Source: Actinomycetes bacterium (GTDB lineage Bacteria > Actinomycetota > Actinomycetes > Propionibacteriales > Propionibacteriaceae). From it: a stretch of 20,882 bases of DNA. Shown here in pieces: positions 6,658-14,356 of this stretch. A program made the position numbers and the translations under genes. The stretch spans positions 1 through 20,882 of the forward strand of contig JAEXCA010000011.1 in NCBI GenBank assembly GCA_023393755.1, in the 5' to 3' direction. The first letter of the stretch is position 1. Each line of letters opens with the position of its first letter. The notes below the pieces were generated by a model. The model was not told where the DNA came from. It did not search any database and saw nothing but the letters and a program-made list of their open reading frames with translations.

Positions 6658-7005
6658 GTGATCATCGCCACACCCGTGACCGTCGACGGCCGGACGGCGC
6701 CGCGCTGGGGCAGGGCCCACTGGGTCGGGGTCGCCGAGGTCTCCGGGCCGCGGATCACCTCCTGGACGATCCACGAGGTCGGCTGGGACGACGCCGGCCT
6801 GTTCGGACGCAATCCCCGCCACGCCCGGATCTCCCGCTTCCTCACCGACCAGGAGATCGTCGCCGAGGTGGTGCCGAGGGTCGGCTCCCGGCTGGCCAGG
6901 CTGCTCGACCGGCTGGGCGTCGCCGTCCTGCCGGCGACCCCCGGCGACGCCCGCGACTCCGTCCTGGCGGCCGTCGCCGCGGAGTCCCCGCAGCACTCCG
7001 GCTAG
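6658..7005 (+). CDS. NifX/NifB-like iron-molybdenum cofactor-binding-domain protein
   Basis: Encodes 115 residues resembling the single-domain dinitrogenase iron-molybdenum cofactor biosynthesis family. The matching pattern is an N-terminal strand, RAHWVGVAEVSGPRITSW, then HEVGWDDAG, then a histidine/arginine pair in RHARISRFL, and a C-terminal helix-strand, RLARLLDRLGVAVLP. In nitrogen fixers this domain carries cofactor precursors; orphan copies in non-fixing actinobacteria have no settled role and may bind a metal cluster or nucleotide. No nif gene is nearby. The start is GTG 6658, with GGAG five to six bases upstream. It is a single-gene unit, divergent from the spermidine-synthase-like gene and convergent with the S9 peptidase gene (41-base gap, no clear terminator). 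Confidence 0.75.
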   Translation: MIIATPVTVDGRTAPRWGRAHWVGVAEVSGPRITSWTIHEVGWDDAGLFGRNPRHARISRFLTDQEIVAEVVPRVGSRLARLLDRLGVAVLPATPGDARDSVLAAVAAESPQHSG

Positions 7006-7046
7006 GAGCCCACGCCAGGCATCCCCGCGGCGGAGCCGTGACGGCC

Positions 7047-9170
7047 TCAGCCGAGGATCTCGGGGTACTCCGCCGAAGTCCCCAGCAGCTGCCCGGCCAG
7101 GAACGCCAGCACGGTCTGGTACCAGACCTTGGCGTGCTGCGGGGAGAGCACCCAGTGGTTCTCGTTGGGGAAGTACAGGAACCGGTGGGCGGTGTTGCCG
7201 TCCTCGTCCGCGGGCAGCCCGGAGGCGGTGAGCAGCTCGTACCACAGCCGCAGCCCCTCCCCGATCGGCACCCGGTAGTCGCGGTCGCCGTGGATCACCA
7301 GCATCGGCGTCCGGATCTCGCCGACGAACCGGTGTGGGCTGTTCGCCACCGCCATCTCGGGGGTCATCTCCCGCTGCCAGTAGTAGGCGAAGTCGGTGGT
7401 CGGACCGAACTGGTCCAGCGCCCAGAGACTGGCATGGGTGACGATGGCCCGGAACCGGTCGGTGTGCCCGGCCGCCCAGTTGGCCATGTAGCCGCCGAAC
7501 GACCCGCCCATCGCCGCCACCCGGCTCCGATCGACCTCGGGCAGCGCCTCCGCGGCGTCGGTGATCGCCATCAGGTCGGTGAAGGGCTCGGCGCCCCACC
7601 TGCCCCAGCCGCGCTGGACGAACTCCTGGCCGTAGCCGGTGGAGAGCGCCGGGTCGGGCAGCAGCACCGCGTACCCCTCGGCCACCATCAACCACGGGTT
7701 CCAGCGCCACGACCAGGCGTTCCAGGAGCTCAGCGGTCCGCCGTGGATCCAGAGCAGCAACGGCGCCGGACGTTCCGGGGAGGCGCCTTCGGGCAGCGCC
7801 AGCCAGCCCCGGATCCGGACGCCGTCGGCGGCCACCGCCTCAAGCTCGCGAAGGGTGCCCGGCAGCCCGGGCGACGGGGCCGGCGAGCGCAGCAGCTGCG
7901 CGGCCACCGGACGCCGCTCCCCAGCGGCGGCGGCCAGGAAGCCGGGCAGGTCGATCCGGACCGGCTCGGCGGGCGCGGCATAGCTGCTGCGCAGGGCATA
8001 GAGGGTGCCGTCCGGCGCGACCCTCACCTCGGTGAAGGCGGCGTCGTCGCTGGTCACCCGCTGCGGGATCGCGTCCTCGGCCAGGTCGACCAGGAAGACC
8101 GGTGCCCGGCCGTCGGCGTCGGCGGTGACCACCAGCGCCGCGCCGTCCGGCAGCCAGGCCACCGAGGCCGGCCACCGGTCCCAGGCCGCGGCCACCGGAC
8201 GGGGCTCGCCGCCGGCGAGCGGCACCACCATCAGCTGCTGCCGCGGAGCCCGCTCCGGGGTGGTGAGCGTGTCCCGGACGTAGGCGACCAGGGCGCCGCC
8301 GGGCGAGATCGCCGGGCTGTAGGCGAAGGCGTCGGGATCGTCGACCAGGACCCGCCGTTCGCCGGTGGCCACGTCGATCGCCACCAGGGTCGACCGTTCG
8401 GCGGCGCCAGGTGCGGGCACCGACCAGGTGGTCACCAGGGTGGTGCCGTCGGGGGACAGCTCGGCGGAGTGCGAGAGCAGCGCGCGACCGGCACCGGTGA
8501 GTTGGCGGAGCACCAGCCGGCCGGGTAGCTCGGTGGCATCGTCCGAGGACGAATCGGGCATCGGCCTGGCCGGCTCGTCGGTCAGGCCGGACAGCTCCGC
8601 GGCGAACCGCCGGGGCTGATCGGGGCCCAGGTCGTGGTCCCATTCCCGCACCGGGTAGGAGGAGTGCAGGATCGCCTCCACCTTGGCTTCCTTCCGCGTC
8701 CTGCGCAGCGTGCCGTCGGCTGCCAGGTCGCCGGCGCCGGGCAGCACCGGGGCCACCACGCTGACCACCTCCGCCGCGGCGGCACAGAGAACCCCGGAGA
8801 GTCCGCCGGGCGCGGTGGCGACGATCCGGGCCTCGCCGCCGGCCGCCGGCAGCGACCACAGCGCCGCCCTGGGCGGGTCGTCCGGCTTGCCACTGCCGTC
8901 CGGATCCGGTCGGGCCGAGGTGAACAGCAGATCGCCGGTTGCGGTGAACGCGGCTGAGGCCTCGCCCTTGGCGCTACGGGTGAGCCGCCGGGCGGGCCGC
9001 TCCCCCGCCGGATCGAGCTCCCAGAGGGCGGTGGTGTAGCCCGTCCGTTCCGGGTTGAGCGTGGTCACGGTGGTGACCAGCCGCTGCCCGTCCCGGCTGA
9101 GGGCGAGCCCGCCGAGCCGCGGTAGGGCGATGTAGGTGTCGAGATCATGGAAGGGGGTGTGATCGGTCAC
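7047..9170 (-). CDS. S9 family (prolyl oligopeptidase-type) serine peptidase
   Basis: Encodes 707 residues: an N-terminal beta-propeller (about 1-430) with repeated TolB/WD-like segments such as LALSRDGQRLV and LSPDGTTLVTTWS, then an alpha/beta-hydrolase domain (about 450-707). The catalytic triad is readable as Ser557 in GGSFGGYM, Asp631 in HGDRDYRVP and His672 in NENHWV. Such enzymes (dipeptidyl- or acylaminoacyl-peptidase type) cut short peptides that enter past the propeller. No signal peptide is visible, so it is probably cytosolic. The start is GTG 9170; TAGACC ends six bases upstream, near the leaderless pattern, and the GGGGGA next to the GTG is too close to serve as a ribosome site. 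Length is normal. Substrate cannot be predicted. Confidence 0.94.
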   Translation of the reverse strand: MTDHTPFHDLDTYIALPRLGGLALSRDGQRLVTTVTTLNPERTGYTTALWELDPAGERPARRLTRSAKGEASAAFTATGDLLFTSARPDPDGSGKPDDPPRAALWSLPAAGGEARIVATAPGGLSGVLCAAAAEVVSVVAPVLPGAGDLAADGTLRRTRKEAKVEAILHSSYPVREWDHDLGPDQPRRFAAELSGLTDEPARPMPDSSSDDATELPGRLVLRQLTGAGRALLSHSAELSPDGTTLVTTWSVPAPGAAERSTLVAIDVATGERRVLVDDPDAFAYSPAISPGGALVAYVRDTLTTPERAPRQQLMVVPLAGGEPRPVAAAWDRWPASVAWLPDGAALVVTADADGRAPVFLVDLAEDAIPQRVTSDDAAFTEVRVAPDGTLYALRSSYAAPAEPVRIDLPGFLAAAAGERRPVAAQLLRSPAPSPGLPGTLRELEAVAADGVRIRGWLALPEGASPERPAPLLLWIHGGPLSSWNAWSWRWNPWLMVAEGYAVLLPDPALSTGYGQEFVQRGWGRWGAEPFTDLMAITDAAEALPEVDRSRVAAMGGSFGGYMANWAAGHTDRFRAIVTHASLWALDQFGPTTDFAYYWQREMTPEMAVANSPHRFVGEIRTPMLVIHGDRDYRVPIGEGLRLWYELLTASGLPADEDGNTAHRFLYFPNENHWVLSPQHAKVWYQTVLAFLAGQLLGTSAEYPEILG

Positions 9171-9176
9171 TCCCCC

Positions 9177-9182
9177 GGTCTA
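9177..9182 (-). promoter_or_regulatory. Possible leaderless -10 element (TAGACC) for the S9 peptidase
   Basis: TAGACC on the minus strand matches TANNNT except for its last base and sits six bases before GTG 9170, the spacing seen at the better examples in this window. Confidence 0.3.
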
Positions 9183-9261
9183 TCACGCCGACGACTCCGG
9201 CGCAGCCCTTGGCCGAAGCCGTTCGCGGTGGGCAGCGCCCGGCAGGTGATCGGCCACTCGC

Positions 9262-9267
9262 TACCCT
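9262..9267 (+). promoter_or_regulatory. Leaderless -10 element (TACCCT) for the DUF2500-like gene
   Basis: TACCCT fits TANNNT and ends six bases before GTG 9274. No ribosome site is present, so a leaderless message is predicted. Confidence 0.5.
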
Positions 9268-9273
9268 GAACGG

Positions 9274-9621
9274 GTGACCCCGCTCATCCTCGTCTTCGTC
9301 CTGGCCCTGCTGACCGTCGTCACCGGCGTCATTGTGGCCGCGGTGTTCATCGCCCGGGCCGCCCAGCAGCGCCGGATAGACGCCAACGCCCCACGGCTGC
9401 GCGCCGACGCGCTGGTGGTGGACAAGCGGTCGGAGATCAGCGGCGGCGGCGAGACGCCGAACTCGCAGCGGTACTTCGTCACCTTCGAGTTCCCCGACGG
9501 CAACCGCGCCGAGCTCTCGGTGAGCGGGCCCGAATCCGGCATGCTGACTCCCGGCGACCGGGGAATCCTGGAATGGCAGGGCTCCCGGTTCGTCGGCTTC
9601 GCCCGGCAGCTCCTGCGCTGA
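9274..9621 (+). CDS. DUF2500-like membrane-anchored protein
   Basis: Encodes 115 residues. One N-terminal membrane helix (about 3-29) is followed by a small beta-rich domain. The segments RYFVTFEFPDGNRAELSV, LTPGDRGILEWQGSRFVGF and the overall length fit the DUF2500 pattern of a YFVTFE strand, a GDxGxL turn and a closing QGxRFxxF. Family function is unknown. The start is GTG 9274, six bases after the TACCCT element. It ends nine bases before the convergent stop codon of the kinase gene, with no space for a separate terminator. It appears to be a single-gene unit, divergent from the S9 peptidase gene. Confidence 0.75.
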   Translation: MTPLILVFVLALLTVVTGVIVAAVFIARAAQQRRIDANAPRLRADALVVDKRSEISGGGETPNSQRYFVTFEFPDGNRAELSVSGPESGMLTPGDRGILEWQGSRFVGFARQLLR

Positions 9622-9630
9622 TCCGGCGGC

Positions 9631-11109
9631 TCAGCCCCCGAAGTACCAGGCGTCCGCCCGCTCGCTGAGCTGGACGAAGCCCGGATCCAGCCCGAGCGCA
9701 CCGGTCACCCGCGGCTCCGTGGTCTCCACCACGGCGGGCGTCCAGGCGTCGCGGACGGCGGCCACGGTCTCCCCGTGCCACACCGCTGCGGCCTGGACGC
9801 AGGCGCCACGGGCGGTGGCCTCCGGCGCCGCCACGGTCACCACCGGCGCGCCGCAGCGGTCGGCGATGAACTGCCGGTAGGCCCGCGACCGGGAGCCGCC
9901 GCCGATCGCCAGCACCCGGTCGGTGATCGGCCGCCCGGCCAGTTCCTGCAGGGTCCCCATCCCGCGGACCAGCCCCTGCACGACGCCGTCGTAGGCCGCC
10001 CGGGCCAGCTCCTCCCGGGTGGTGTCGCTGCGCAGCCCGGTCAGCGTTCCGGTCGTGCCGGGGCGCATCGGCGTGCGCTCCCCGTCCAGGTAGGCCAGCA
10101 GGGTGGGCGCGGCCGGAGCGCCGGCGGCCAGCGCCAGTTCGTCCAGGCTGGGAAGGTCCACCCCGAGGAAGTAGGCGAACCTGTCGGTGACCTTGGTGCA
10201 GTTCAGGGTGCAGATCAGCGGCAGGTAGCCGCCGGTGGTGTCGCAGACGTAGTCGACCGTCCAGTCCCGGGTCTCGCCCGCGGGCAGGTCGGCCGGGGTG
10301 AACACCACACCCGAGGTCCCCAGGCTGAACGCCACCTCGCCGGCGCGCAGCCCGATCCCGACCGCGGCCAGGTGCTGGTCCCCGCCGCCCGGACCCACGA
10401 CCACGTCCGGCCGCAGCCCCAACTCGGCGGCGACGGCCGGCCGCAGCGTGCCGGCCGCCTCGGCGGGGGCGAGCACCCGGGGAAGGGCGCTGTCCCAGTC
10501 GACCGCGGCGCTGACGTGCTGCGCGAGCAGATCGGGTCGCCAGCGTCCCTGATCCGCGCTGTAGTAGCCGGTGCCGGAGGCGTTCGAGCGGTCGGTGACG
10601 TGCTCTCCGGTGAGCCTGTGGGTCAGCCAGTCCGCCGGCACCATCAGCCGCCGGATCCGGGCCAGGTTCTCCGGCTCGTGCTCGGCCAGCCAGGCCAGCT
10701 TGGCGATGGTCAGCGCCGGGTTGAGCGGCAGCAGCACCTCCCGCACCCAGCCGGTGGACGTCCGTTCGCCCAGCAGTCGCTCCACCTGGGGCGCGGCGGT
10801 GGTGTCGTTCCACAGCTTGACCGGACGGATCAGGGCGTCCTCGGCGTCCAGCGCCACCAGGCCGTGGCACTGGGCGCCCACGCTGATCGCCCCGATCTCG
10901 GCAGCCTGGATGCCGGCCGCGGCGATCGCGTCGCCCAGGGCGCCGCCGAAGGCGTCCCACCAGTCCGCGGTCAGCTGCTCGCTGACCGGCGGGTAGGTGG
11001 GCGGGTGGGGGCGTCGTCCCGTGCCCAGCAGCCGCCCGTCCGCCGCATCGCGCAGTTCCACCGTGCAGGACTGGGTCGAGGAGTCGACCCCCGCCACCAC
11101 GCCGGCCAT
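9631..11109 (-). CDS. xylB: FGGY-family carbohydrate kinase, xylulokinase-like
   Basis: Encodes 492 residues with the two-domain actin-like fold of FGGY kinases. Diagnostic parts include AGVDSSTQS near the N-terminus (phosphate loop), VGAQCHGLVALD (substrate site, where xylulokinases usually have GQQHG or GQMHG), LWNDTT, DRSNASGTGYY, VGPGGGDQHLAAVGIG, FSLGTSGVVF (phosphate-binding), and AIGGGSRSRAYRQFIADRCG (adenosine site). These resemble xylulokinases more than glycerol or gluconate kinases, so phosphorylation of D-xylulose or a related ketose is likely but not proven. It is the last gene of the sugar operon, with ATG 11109 six bases after the SIS gene stop codon. The substitutions at the sugar site leave the exact substrate open. 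Confidence 0.85.
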   Translation of the reverse strand: MAGVVAGVDSSTQSCTVELRDAADGRLLGTGRRPHPPTYPPVSEQLTADWWDAFGGALGDAIAAAGIQAAEIGAISVGAQCHGLVALDAEDALIRPVKLWNDTTAAPQVERLLGERTSTGWVREVLLPLNPALTIAKLAWLAEHEPENLARIRRLMVPADWLTHRLTGEHVTDRSNASGTGYYSADQGRWRPDLLAQHVSAAVDWDSALPRVLAPAEAAGTLRPAVAAELGLRPDVVVGPGGGDQHLAAVGIGLRAGEVAFSLGTSGVVFTPADLPAGETRDWTVDYVCDTTGGYLPLICTLNCTKVTDRFAYFLGVDLPSLDELALAAGAPAAPTLLAYLDGERTPMRPGTTGTLTGLRSDTTREELARAAYDGVVQGLVRGMGTLQELAGRPITDRVLAIGGGSRSRAYRQFIADRCGAPVVTVAAPEATARGACVQAAAVWHGETVAAVRDAWTPAVVETTEPRVTGALGLDPGFVQLSERADAWYFGG

Positions 11110-11115
11110 CGCTGC

Positions 11116-11754
11116 TCAGTCTTCGGTTCCGGGCGCGGGCAGACCCTCGAGTTCGGTGGGCAGCTCCTCCCGCTTCCCCACCGCGCCCAGCGGGTGGGTG
11201 AACAGCACGTCGGACCAGGTGTAGCCCCGCATCCGCATCAGCGCCACGGCCAGGCAGTCGCCCCAGACCGCGTGCATCAGGGTGGAGCCCATCGCGATCA
11301 CGTTGCCCGGATCGACCTCGTCGGCGACCTCGAAGTACTGGACGTAGTCGGCCAGGTCGCTGAGTTCGGAGGAACGTTCGCTGGTCAGGGCGATCACCTT
11401 GACCCCCCGCTCCTGCGCCCGCCGGGCCAGGTTGTTGATCTCGTCCGAGCCGCCGCCCTTGGAGATCGCGATCAGCAGGTCGTTCTCCCGCAGCGCGCCC
11501 ATGGTGCCGTGCAGCGCGTCGGAGGGCTGGACGAACATCGACGGCGTGCCGCTGACCGAGAACAGGTGCGCCATCCGGCGGGCGATGCTGCCCGAGGTTC
11601 CCGAGCCGGTGACGAACACCTTGCCGGTGCAGCGCAGCATGGCGTCGATGATCGCGGTGGTGGTGTCGTCGAAGACCTCGACGACGCTGCGCACCGCGGC
11701 GGCTTCCAGTTCGATGCGCTCCTGGGCGGCGGCGAGGATCTGCTGGTCGATCAT
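11116..11754 (-). CDS. SIS-domain sugar-phosphate isomerase-like protein (KdsD/GutQ-related, no CBS domains)
   Basis: Encodes 212 residues, one SIS domain that normally binds a phosphosugar. Landmarks are KVFVTGSGTSGSIARRMA (45-62), DALHGTMGALRENDLLIAISKGGGSDEI (79-106) and FTHPLGAVG (185-193), all alignable with arabinose-5-phosphate isomerases of the KdsD/GutQ/KpsF group. It lacks the CBS pair those enzymes carry at the C-terminus. At residues I recall as catalytic in E. coli KdsD, Lys59 corresponds to Thr53 and Glu111 to Gly102; the histidine (His187) remains. So it may isomerise a different phosphosugar or only bind one. Start ATG 11754 is preceded by GAGGGA. It is the fourth gene of the operon, between the ATPase and the kinase. 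Confidence 0.85.
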   Translation of the reverse strand: MIDQQILAAAQERIELEAAAVRSVVEVFDDTTTAIIDAMLRCTGKVFVTGSGTSGSIARRMAHLFSVSGTPSMFVQPSDALHGTMGALRENDLLIAISKGGGSDEINNLARRAQERGVKVIALTSERSSELSDLADYVQYFEVADEVDPGNVIAMGSTLMHAVWGDCLAVALMRMRGYTWSDVLFTHPLGAVGKREELPTELEGLPAPGTED

Positions 11755-11773
11755 GGTTCCCTCGTGGTCGGGG

Positions 11774-13297
11774 TCAGGCCGCCTCCCAGGCGGCGTGACG
11801 CAGGTCGGTGATGGTCAGGCTGGCGGCCGGAACGGCAACGCCGCTGCAGGTGCCGGCGGTGAAGGTCACCACCTCGTCGGCCACCTCGAGCACCTCTTCC
11901 TCCTCGCTGGAGACCACGATCACGGCCAGGCCGCTGTGGTGGGCGAGTTGGCGCAGCAGTTGGTGGATCTCCGCCTTCACGCCGAGATCCACGCCCTTGG
12001 TGGGCTCGTCCAGCAGCAGCACCTTGGGTTGCTGGGCCAGCGCCCGGGCCAGCAGCACCTTCTGCTGGTTGCCGCCGGAGAGTCGGACGACCGGGTTGGT
12101 GACGTCGCCGCGGATGGAGAGGGTCGACAGCAGGGACTGGGCGTCGGCCCGCATCCGGCGGCGGTCGAGCAGCCCCGCCCGGGCGTACTGCCGCAGGATC
12201 GGCAGCGAGACGTTGGTCAGCGAGTTCAGCCCGGGGACGATGCCGTCGATCTTGCGTTCCTCGGTGAGGTAGACGACCCCCTGGCGTTGGGCGTCGGCCG
12301 GGCCCTTCGGGCGGTACTCCTTCCCGAACAGCCGCAGCGAGCCGGACTGCACCTTGTACAGGCCCAGCAGGGTGCGCAGGAACTCGGTCCGGCCGGAACC
12401 GACCAACCCGTAGATGCCGAGCACCCTGCCCTCCCGGGCCACCAGCGTGACGTCCTGCAGTTCGGACGTCCGCAGGTGCTCGGTTTCCAGGGCGACCGTG
12501 CCGGGTTCGTCCGCGGTATTGGACGCCGCGAAGTCGGCGGCCTGTGAGGTGGGCGCCTCCGCCTCGTCGAGGTCTGCGCCGGCGATCGCCCGGATCACCT
12601 CGCGCCGGTTCACCTGTTCCACCGGCCCCTGGATCTGCACCCGGCCGTCCACCAGGGCAACCACCTCGTCGGAGACCTCGAAGAGCTCGTCCAGCTTGTG
12701 GTTGATGAAGACGATCCCGAGCCGCTCCTGGGTGACCAGGTGCTTCACGATGGTGAGCAGCGACTCGACCTGTTCGCCCTCCAGGCTGGTGGTGGGCTCG
12801 TCCAGCAGCAGGAACCGGGCGTTGCGGGAGGTGGCGATCGCGATCTCCAACAGTTGGCGGGTGGCCACCGGGTACTCCCCGACCCGGCGGCCCGCCCGGG
12901 CGTCGATCCCGAACCGCTCGATCAACTCCTGGGTGGTCCGTCGCATGGCGCGCTTGGCCAGCACGCCACGCGCGCGTTGCTCGCGTCCCAGGAAGGTGTT
13001 CTCGGTGACGGTCAGGTTCGGCAGCAGCGACAGCTCCTGGTAGACCGTCGAGATGCCCTGGTCGATGGCTGCCGCAGGACTGGAGAAGGAGACCCGTCGG
13101 TCGCCGATCAGGAGTTCCCCGCCGTCGGGCTGATAGGCGCCGGAGAGCACCTTCAGCAGCGTCGACTTGCCGGCGCCGTTGTGTCCCACCAGTCCGACCA
13201 CCCGTCCGGGGGTGATGGTGAGATCGACGCCGTCCAGCGCGGGGACGCCGGCGAACAGCTTGCGGATCCCGACCGCGCGCAGTGCCTCACCGCTCAC
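11774..13297 (-). CDS. Sugar ABC transporter, double ATPase subunit (RbsA/XylG/MglA type)
   Basis: Encodes 507 residues with two fused nucleotide-binding domains that power monosaccharide import from the inner face of the membrane. Domain 1 has Walker A GHNGAGKST (38-46), a Q-loop in STVYQELSLLPNLTV, and Walker B FLLLDEPTTS; its signature region reads EYPVATRQLLEIA, degenerate as usual for this class. Domain 2 has the typical altered Walker A GLVGSGRTE, a full LSGGNQQK signature (406-413) and Walker B LLLDEPTKGVD (423-433). Start GTG 13297 has AGGAG seven bases upstream. It follows the binding-protein gene by 36 bases and precedes the SIS gene by 19 bases. Confidence 0.94.
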   Translation of the reverse strand: MSGEALRAVGIRKLFAGVPALDGVDLTITPGRVVGLVGHNGAGKSTLLKVLSGAYQPDGGELLIGDRRVSFSSPAAAIDQGISTVYQELSLLPNLTVTENTFLGREQRARGVLAKRAMRRTTQELIERFGIDARAGRRVGEYPVATRQLLEIAIATSRNARFLLLDEPTTSLEGEQVESLLTIVKHLVTQERLGIVFINHKLDELFEVSDEVVALVDGRVQIQGPVEQVNRREVIRAIAGADLDEAEAPTSQAADFAASNTADEPGTVALETEHLRTSELQDVTLVAREGRVLGIYGLVGSGRTEFLRTLLGLYKVQSGSLRLFGKEYRPKGPADAQRQGVVYLTEERKIDGIVPGLNSLTNVSLPILRQYARAGLLDRRRMRADAQSLLSTLSIRGDVTNPVVRLSGGNQQKVLLARALAQQPKVLLLDEPTKGVDLGVKAEIHQLLRQLAHHSGLAVIVVSSEEEEVLEVADEVVTFTAGTCSGVAVPAASLTITDLRHAAWEAA

Positions 13298-13333
13298 GGC
13301 TTACTCCTCTCGATCCTGCGGCAGCCGACGGAC

Positions 13334-14347
13334 TCAGCCGACGAAGCCGGGGCCGGGCACCTCGGGCTGGACGAACAGCTTCAGCGGCCGCAGAATCTCG
13401 GCCTCGACCGTGCCGCCGTCCTTCCAGGTGACGATCTGCTGGACGACGCGACGTCCGTAGTCCTCCGGCTCCTGCGCGACGCAGGCCGGATAGGCGTCGG
13501 TCAGCGGCTCCTCAGCCGCGCAGAACCCGTACACCTTCACGTCCATGCCCTCGGTGGCCTGGATGGCGCCGTAGGCGGCCGGGCCGGTGGAAGCGAAGAT
13601 CACGTTGATCTCCGGATGGCCCTGCATCATCTCGGAGGTGACCCGCAGCGAATCGTCAGGCTTGACGTTGCCGTCGACCGTGGCGACGACCTCGGCGTTC
13701 GGATTCTGCTTGATCGTCTCGGTGAAGCCCTGGTCGCGCACCACCACCGGCACCTCGTCCGGCTCGGAGACGAAGCCGATCTTCAGCTCGGCGTCGGCAC
13801 CCAGATCCTTCAGCACCTGCTCGGCGCTCTGCTGGCCACCGGCGAAGTTGTCCGCGCCCAGGTACTGCATGATGGTCGCGTTCTGCGCCTTGAGCGCCTC
13901 GTCGTTCAGGGTGACGTTGACCGTGAACACCGGGACGCCGGCGTTGTTCGCCTCCCGGACGATGGCCGCGGCGGGTTCGGACTTGACCGCGTTCAGCGCC
14001 AGCGCACACGGCTTCTTCTGCAGCATGGCCTGCACCTGGGCGAGCTGGTTGGCGTCGTCGTCGCCGGCCACCTGGACCTCGACGGTGAAGCCGGCCTTCT
14101 TGCCCTCGTCCTCGAAGCCCTGCTTCATCGCGACGTAGTAGGGGTTGGTGAGGTTGGGCAGCGCCACGGCCAGGTAGGGGTTGGCCTCGGTGCAGGCGGC
14201 CGGGATGGCCGAGCCGGCCGACTCCGTGCCACCGGCGGTCGTGGTGGGGGTGGCACCGGTGCCGGTGTCCAGCCCGCCGCAGCCAGCGGTCAGGATGAGG
14301 GTGCCGGCGGCGAGCGCCACGGCGGGGATTCGGATCAGTTTCAGCAT
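13334..14347 (-). CDS. Sugar-binding lipoprotein of the ABC importer (RbsB-like)
   Basis: Encodes 337 residues. An N-terminal signal peptide (about 1-22) ends in a lipobox-like LTAGC with lipidated Cys23, followed by a Gly/Thr-rich linker, so the mature protein is tethered to the outer face of the membrane. The rest is a periplasmic-binding-protein type 1 fold: ALPNLTNPYYVAMKQGFEDEGKKAG, then PCALALNAVKSEPAAAIV, VPVFTVNVTLN, LGADNFAGGQQ and VIFASTGPAAYGAI, in the order seen in ribose- and xylose-binding proteins. The ligand is not determinable. Four cysteines outside the lipobox may form disulfides. Start ATG 14347 lies nine bases past the permease stop codon, with GGAG between them. Confidence 0.93.
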   Translation of the reverse strand: MLKLIRIPAVALAAGTLILTAGCGGLDTGTGATPTTTAGGTESAGSAIPAACTEANPYLAVALPNLTNPYYVAMKQGFEDEGKKAGFTVEVQVAGDDDANQLAQVQAMLQKKPCALALNAVKSEPAAAIVREANNAGVPVFTVNVTLNDEALKAQNATIMQYLGADNFAGGQQSAEQVLKDLGADAELKIGFVSEPDEVPVVVRDQGFTETIKQNPNAEVVATVDGNVKPDDSLRVTSEMMQGHPEINVIFASTGPAAYGAIQATEGMDVKVYGFCAAEEPLTDAYPACVAQEPEDYGRRVVQQIVTWKDGGTVEAEILRPLKLFVQPEVPGPGFVG

Positions 14348-14356
14348 GTCTAGCTC

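Noticed and set aside
6629..6661. Ten-codon upstream frame whose TGA overlaps the GTG of the NifX-like gene, suggesting a leader peptide
   Set aside because: Its ATG lies only two bases past the likely -10 element, so it would fall before or at the transcription start; nothing else supports translation.
6564..8528. 654-codon plus-strand open frame across the NifX-like gene and opposite the S9 peptidase
   Set aside because: Low-complexity Arg/Gly/Pro/His-rich translation in a very GC-rich frame; the opposing peptidase has an intact catalytic triad and full family length.
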